Assembly (NCBI RefSeq): GCF_949987515.2
Contig: NC_082683.1
Coordinates: 100,613,918 to 100,677,917 of the forward strand
Source of the DNA: Delphinus delphis
Lineage: Eukaryota; Chordata; Mammalia; Artiodactyla; Delphinidae
Length of the DNA stretch: 64,000 nt
Direction: 5' to 3'
The position numbers and the translations under genes are program-made. This document shows positions 58,321-64,000 of the stretch, one piece after another (positions within the stretch are counted from its first letter, which is position 1; each line of letters opens with the position of its first letter). Under the pieces are notes generated by a model. That model saw only the letters and a program-made list of their open reading frames with translations. It was not told where the DNA came from and did no database searches.

Positions 58321-58862
58321 CATCTTAATCCAGTCATCTGTTGATGACTGTCTGTTGGGTAGCTTCCATGTTTCTGTGTCTTGGCTGTTGTAAATAGTGC
58401 TTCTGTGAACAGTGGGGTGCATATATCTTTTTGAGTTAGTGTTTTAGGTTTTTTGGATATGTGCCCAGGAGTGGAATTGCTTCATCATATGGTAATTCTG
58501 TTCTAAGTTTTTTAAAGGAGTCTCTATACTGTTTTCCATAGTGGCTGAACCAATTTACATTCCCACCAACAGTGTACCAGGGTTCCCTTTTCTCCACATC
58601 CTCTCCAATGTTTGTTATATGTAGACTTTTGATGATAGCCATTCTCAGAGGTGTGAGGTGATATTTAATTGTGGTTTTGATTTGCATTTCTCTAATAATT
58701 AGTGATGTTGAGCATCTTTTTATGTGCCTGTTTGCCATTTGTGTATCTTCTTTGGAAAAATATCTCTACAAGTCTTCTGTCCATTTTCTGATTGGATTGG
58801 TTGTTTTTGATATTGAGTTGTATGAGCTGTTTGTGTATTTTAAATATTAAAACTCCTTGTCT

Positions 58863-59075
58863 GGGCTTCCCTGGTGGTGCAGTGGTTGAGAATCCACCTG
58901 CTGATTCAGGGGACATGGGTTTGTGCCCCGGTCCGGGAGGATCCCACATGCCGCAGAGTGGCTGGGTCCATGATCCATGGCTGCTGAGCCTGCGCGTCCG
59001 GAGCCTGTGCTCTGCAATGGGAGAGGCCACAGCAGTGAGAGGCCCGCGTACCACAAACAAACAAACAAAAAAAAC
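58863..59075 (+). mobile_element. CHR-type SINE, the only sense-oriented copy
   Basis: The head gggcttccctggtggtgc begins at 58863, followed by the box 'ccggtccgggaggatccc' and a tail of (ACAA)n and A8 at about 59053-59074. Flanks 'aaaactccttgtc' and 'aaaacctccttgtc' are the target duplication with a one-base difference. This is the only SINE in the window in the same direction as SYCP1. Confidence 0.92.
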
Positions 59076-62000
59076 CTCCTTGTCAGTCATATCATTTGCG
59101 AATATTTTCTCCTATTTTGTAGGTTGTCTTTTTGTTTTGTCGATGGTTTCCTTTACTGTGCAAAAGCTTTTAAGTTTAATAGGGTCCCATTATTTATTTT
59201 TGCTTTTATTTCTTTTGCCTTAGGAGACTGATCCAAGAAGATATTGCTATGATTTATGTTAAAGAGTGTTCTGCCTATGTTTTCCTCTAGGAGTTTTATG
59301 GTTTCCAGTCTTACATTTAGGTTTTTAATCCATTTTGTGTTATTTTTATATATGGTGTTAGAGAATGTTTTGATTTCATTCTTTTACATGTAGCTGTCCA
59401 GTTTTCCCAGCACCAAAGAGACTGTCTTTTCTCCATTGTACATTCTTGCCCCCTTTGTCGTAGATTAATTGACAATAGGTGTGCGGATTTATTTCTGGGT
59501 TCTATTTTGTTCTATTCATCTTTGTGTCTGGTTTTGTACCAGTACCATACTGCCTTGATTACTGCAGCTTTGTAGTATAGTCTGAAGTCTCTGAGGATTA
59601 TACCTCCAGCTTTGTTTTTTAATTTTCAGGATTGCTTTGGCAACTCATGGTCTTTTGTGGTTCTATATGTATTTTAGGATTATTTGTCCTAGTTCTGTGA
59701 AAAATGTCATGGATATTTTGATAGGGATTGCATTAAATTTGTAGATTGCTTTGGGTGGTATGGCCATATTAATAATATTAATTATTCCAATCCAAGAGCA
59801 CAGGATATCTTTCCATTTCTTTGAATCATCTCCTATTTCCTTCATCAGTGTTTTATAGTTTGCAGAGTTTTCACCTCCTTGTTTAAGGTTATTCTTAGGT
59901 ATTTTATTTTTCTGATGAAATTTTAAATGGGATTTTTTTTTGCTCTCTCTTTTTGATATTTTATTATTAGTGTATAGAAATGCAACAGATTTCTGTGTAT
60001 TAATTTTTTGTCCTGCAACTTCACCAAATTCATTGATGAGCTCAAGTAGTTTTTTGGTAGCATCTTTAGTACAGCTTAATCTTGTATTCTACAATCTTGT
60101 TGAATTCATCTCTTAGTTCTAATAGTTTTTGGGTGGAGGCTTTAGGGTACTTTGTATAGAGTATCATGTAATCTGCAAACAGTAACAGTTTTACCCCTTT
60201 CCTTCCAATTTTGATACTTGTTTTTCCTTCTTGTCTGATTGCTGTGAGTAGGACTTTCAATACTATGTTAAATAGATGTGGTGAGAGTGAGCATTCTTGT
60301 CTAGTTCCTGAATTTGGTGGGAAGTCTTTCAGCTTTTCACTGTTGAATATTACTTTGGCTGTGGGTTTTTCATAAATGGCCTTTATTATATTGAGATATG
60401 TTTACTCTGTACCAACTTTGATGAGAGCTTTTATTGCGAATGGATGATGAATTTTGTTAAACATTTTTTTTCTGCATCTGTTGGAATGATCATGGGGTTT
60501 TTTGTCTTTCCTTCTGTTAATGTGGTGTATCACATTGATTGACTTGCATATGTTGAACCAGCCTTGTGGCCCTGGAATAAATCCAACTTGATCATAGTAC
60601 ATGATCTTTTTATGTATTGTTGAATTTGGTTTGCTAATACTTTGTTGAGGATTTTTACATATATATTCATAAAATACATTTTCTTTTTTTGTAGTGTCTT
60701 TGTCTGATTTTGGTATCAGGGTAACAGTGGCCCTATGGAACGAATTTGGGAGTGTTTCCTCTTCAATTTGGGGGAATAGTTTGAGAAGGATAGGTCTTAG
60801 CTCTTCTCTATATGTTTAGTAGAATTATCCTGTGAATTTATCCTGTTCTGGACTTTTGTTTGCTGGGAGTTTTATTACAGATTCAATTTCGCTTTTAGTG
60901 AGCAGTCTGTTTCAATTGTCTGTTTCTTCTTGACTCAGTCCTGGCAGGCTGTATGTTTCTAGGAATGTGTCCATTTCTTCTAGGTTCTTCAGTTTATTGG
61001 CATATAATTGCTGATAATATTCTCATGACTTTTTGTATCTCTGTGGTATTGGCTGTTATTTTTCCTCTTTCATTTCTTATGTTGTTTGTTTGGGTCCTCT
61101 TTTTTATCTTCTTGGTGAGTCTCGCTGAAGGTTTATCAATTTTGTCAAAAAATCAGCTCTTGTTTTTATTGATATTTTCTTTTTTTTTGGTCTCTTATTT
61201 ATTTCCTCTCTGATCTTTATTGTTTCCTTCCGTCTGCTGACTTTTGTCTTTGTTTTTCTTCTTCTAATTCTTTTAGGTGATAGGCTAGGTTGTTTGTGAT
61301 TTTCTTTGTTTCTTGAGGAAGGCCTGTATCACTATAAACCTCTCTCTTAGAACTGCTTTTGCTGCATCCTATAGGTTTTGGAACGTTGTGTTTTCATTTT
61401 CCTCAAGGTATTTTGATTTTCCCTTTGATTTCATTGGTGACCCATTTCTTTTTAGTAGCATGTTGTTCAGTTGCCACATGGTTGTTCTTTTCCCATTTTT
61501 CTTTCTGTAGTTGATTTCTAGTTTCATACAATTATTGGAAAAGATGCTTGATAAAATTTCTGTCCTCCTAAATTTGTTGAGGCTTGTTTTGTGATGTAGT
61601 ATGTGATCTATCCTGGAGAATGTTCTATGTCAACTTGAAAAGAATGTGTATTCTGCTTTTTTGGGGGTGTAGCATCCTGTACATAGCAATTAAGTCCAAC
61701 TGGTCTATTGTGTCATATAGGACCTCTGTTGCCTTATTGATTTTCTGTCTGGATGATCTGTCCATTGATGTCAGTCGAGTGTTAAAATCTCCTATTATCA
61801 TTGTATTATTTTCAGTTTCTCCCTTTATGTATGTTAGTATTTAAATGTTTAGTGCTCCTGTATTGGGTGCGTATATGTTAGCGAGTGTAAAATCCTCTTC
61901 TTGTATTGATACCTTTATCATTGTATGATGCCCTTCTTTATCTTTTGTTATAGCCTTTGTTTTAAAACATATTTGGTCTGATATGAGTATTGCTACCCCC

Positions 62001-64000
62001 ACTTTCTTGTTTCTGTTTGCATGAAATCTTTTTCCATCTGCTTACTTTCAGTCTGTGTATTTCACTCTGAAGTGAATCTCTTGTAGTTAGCATATTGAAG
62101 GCTCTTGTTTTTTTTAGTCCAATCACCCACCATATATTTTGATGGGAGCATTTAGTCTATTAAAATTGAGCATAATTATTTATATGCATGTACTTATTGT
62201 TATTTTTTCCCTTGTTTTCCAGTTGTTTTTGTAGTTCTTCTTTTTTATTTCTTCTTTTTGTTTTTCCCACTGTGGTTTGATGATTTTCTTTTGTAATATT
62301 CTTATGTTTCTCTTTTTTGTGTGTGTGTGTGTATCTATTGTAGGTTTTCGATTTGTGGTTACCATGGGGTTCATCTATGTTGACCATAATCATATCTATT
62401 GCTTTAAACTGATAGTTATTTAAGTTCAAGCACATTCTAAAAGATCTACATTTTTTTACTCCCCTCCCCCCAATTTTGTGATTTTGATGTCCTATTTTAC
62501 ATTTTCATGCTTATCCCTTTACTGTTTATTGTAGTTATAGTTGCTTTTACAATTGTTGTTTGTTTTTTAATATGTGTACTAGCTCATTTAAGTGATCTTC
62601 AATCCTTGTTATTTATCTGCCTTTCCTGTTGGGATTTTCCCTTTCCTGTAGATTCTTACTTCTTTTTCATTTAGAGAAGTTCCTTCAACATTTCTTTTAG
62701 GATAGGTTTAGTATTGCTGAATTCTTCTAGTTTCGCTTGTCTGTGAAATTCTTTATCTCTTATATTGTAAATGATAGTCTTGCTGAGTAGAGTATCCTAG
62801 TTTGCAGGTTTTTCCTTTTCATGACTTTGAATGTATCATGCCAGTCCCTTTTGGTCTGCAATGTTAGTGTAGAAAAATTGGCTGATAACCTTATGCGGGT
62901 TCCTTTATACGTGACTCTCTTTTTCTCTTGCTGCCTTTAGAATTCTCTCTTTAACTTTTGCTGTTTTAATTATGACATATCTTGGTGTGTGTCTGTTTGG
63001 GTTTATCTTGTTTGGGACTGTCTGTGCTTCCTGTACCTGAATATCTGTTTCCTTCTTTAGGTTAGGGAAGTTTTCAGCTGTAATTTCATCAAGTACATTT
63101 TCGACCTTTTTCTCTCTCTCTTCTCCCTTCTGGGACCCCTATAATGTGGAAGTTGACATGTTTTATATTATCCCATAGACCTTGTATGTTGCTTTCACCA
63201 TTAATTTTCATTTATCTTTGTCTGCCGTTCTGATTGGGTGATTTACATTTTTCTACCTTCCAGATCGCTTATGAATTCTTTTGTGTCATTTAGTCTGTGA
63301 GTCATTACCTCTAGAGTGCTTTTTACCAGAAATTGAATGTTCTATTTTTGATTAGATCTTCTGTATAATTTCTAGTTCCTTGTTAAAATGTTTAGATCTA
63401 TTCTCTTTCTTAATTTAGTGTTTTCATTACCAACGTTTTGAACTTGTGTGTTGTACTGATTATCTCTGTTTCATTATTTTTCAGGGAATTTCTCTTGCTC
63501 TTTCAATTATGAGTTGTTCCTCTGCCTTTTCATTTTACTTAACTTTTTCTGTCTCTATGAATTTAGGTGAAACAGTTATCTGCTGTGGTCTTGAAGGGGT
63601 GTTTTTATGTGGGAGCATTCCTGTGTAGACTGCATGTGCCCAGTGTTTTTAGTGTAAGGGCTGGATTTGGTGTGGAGACCAGTCACATCTTTCCCCAGGG
63701 TGTGCCGGCCACTATCACCTTGATAGGGTATGTGGCTGGTGTTTGAGGAGCTAAAGCCTGCACAGGGTGTGAGGTGTGACTTCTTCTCTGCTCAGTGGCA
63801 ATCCCCACCCTTTCAGTTCCTAAGTTGCAGGAGTGGATGCCCTGAGGGTTGGGATAGAACTGGCTGTGTTCCCTTAAGTGTGTATTTTTTCCTTCTCCTC
63901 GTGCTGGATCCTTTGCCCCAAAGGAGGGGAATGCTGTATAGAAAGTGGGGCTCGTGGGCTAACAGAGGTCCAGTCCGCTACCTGCATATGTGTCTGTGGC

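Larger units (their letters stand above)
1..64000 (+). other. SYCP1: SYCP1 gene locus (partial; internal exons and introns only)
   Basis: The whole window lies inside SYCP1, synaptonemal complex protein 1. Its parallel coiled coils form the transverse filaments that bridge homologous chromosome axes in meiotic prophase. Nine exons on the + strand splice in frame (intron phases in order 1,0,1,0,1,0,2,1,0) into about 265 codons without a stop. The peptide matches my memory of mammalian SYCP1 almost residue for residue in places, for example EYEREETRQVY, FEELRVQAENSRLE and NKEVELEELKK. It corresponds to roughly residues 170-440 of ~976 in human. The first exon opens with a split codon, so the 5' part of the gene lies before the window. 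The next expected coding block (after VELEELKK-IL) is absent up to 64000, so the 3' part lies beyond it. No promoter, start codon or polyadenylation site of SYCP1 is present here. Confidence 0.95.
57845..64000 (-). mobile_element. L1-E, old L1 reaching past the window end
   Basis: An L1 of more than 6 kb on the reverse strand. It has a 3' UTR ('gatttacaatattgtgtta', 57859 on), a decayed ORF2 (about 58135-62200, with HCWW-type region near 58590 and LLFADYMILY near 60170), ORF1 (about 62690-63500) and a 5' UTR running off the window. It is collinear with the relic at 20390-22055. It abuts L1-D, which it probably interrupts. A sense SINE sits at 58863-59075. Confidence 0.82.

Noticed and set aside
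50852..64000. A further SYCP1 exon (the segment after VELEELKK)
   Set aside because: I looked for a splice-flanked GEKET-type continuation in phase 0 and found none. The stretch is repeats.

Overview
This window is mammalian nuclear DNA, most likely from a cetacean. The tRNA-derived SINEs that begin with 'gggcttccctggtgg' and carry the 'ccggtccgggaagatccc' box look like the CHR SINEs of whales, dolphins and hippos. The L1 elements are of the cetartiodactyl type. I saw no ruminant BovB or Bov-tA copies. The species call rests on memory of these repeat families, not on a search.

The only host gene I can support is SYCP1, which encodes the transverse-filament protein of the synaptonemal complex. 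It runs on the + strand across the whole window. Nine internal coding exons (14-87, 12268-12326, 13576-13645, 14256-14329, 17068-17176, 26139-26233, 26739-26923, 28146-28213, 50790-50851) have GT/AG boundaries and matching phases. Together they give one uninterrupted reading frame of about 265 codons, all coiled coil, roughly residues 170-440 of the ~976-residue human protein. The gene starts before position 1 and continues past 64000.

The rest is intron, mostly retroposons. Region by region: 88-12267 holds CHR SINEs, a nested L1/retrocopy/SINE block (about 2103-4940), L2 and MIR relics, a short young L1 tail (10004-10415) and GT/GATA microsatellites. Positions 12327-28145 hold small introns, L2 copies, decayed antisense L1 pieces (about 18490-23480) and a 208-nt pure pyrimidine tract seeded on a SINE tail. 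The 22.6-kb intron 28214-50789 was inflated by three large L1s: L1-A (28463-39795) is split by L1-B (about 29552-35490), and L1-C (41371-49032) is a separate full-length copy with a long, tandemly repeated 5' UTR. Positions 50852-64000 hold a hAT-like DNA transposon, L2/MIR relics and two older, near-continuous antisense L1s.

Every L1 I could orient, and ten of eleven SINEs, are antisense to SYCP1, whereas every L2 relic I could orient is sense. I found no new gene system. The items most worth a second look are a retrocopied transcript at 2982-4146, an unexplained 305-bp segment at the 5' end of L1-B, the tandem promoter-like arrays in L1-C, and the possibility that L1-C supplies an antisense promoter upstream of the SYCP1 exon at 50790.
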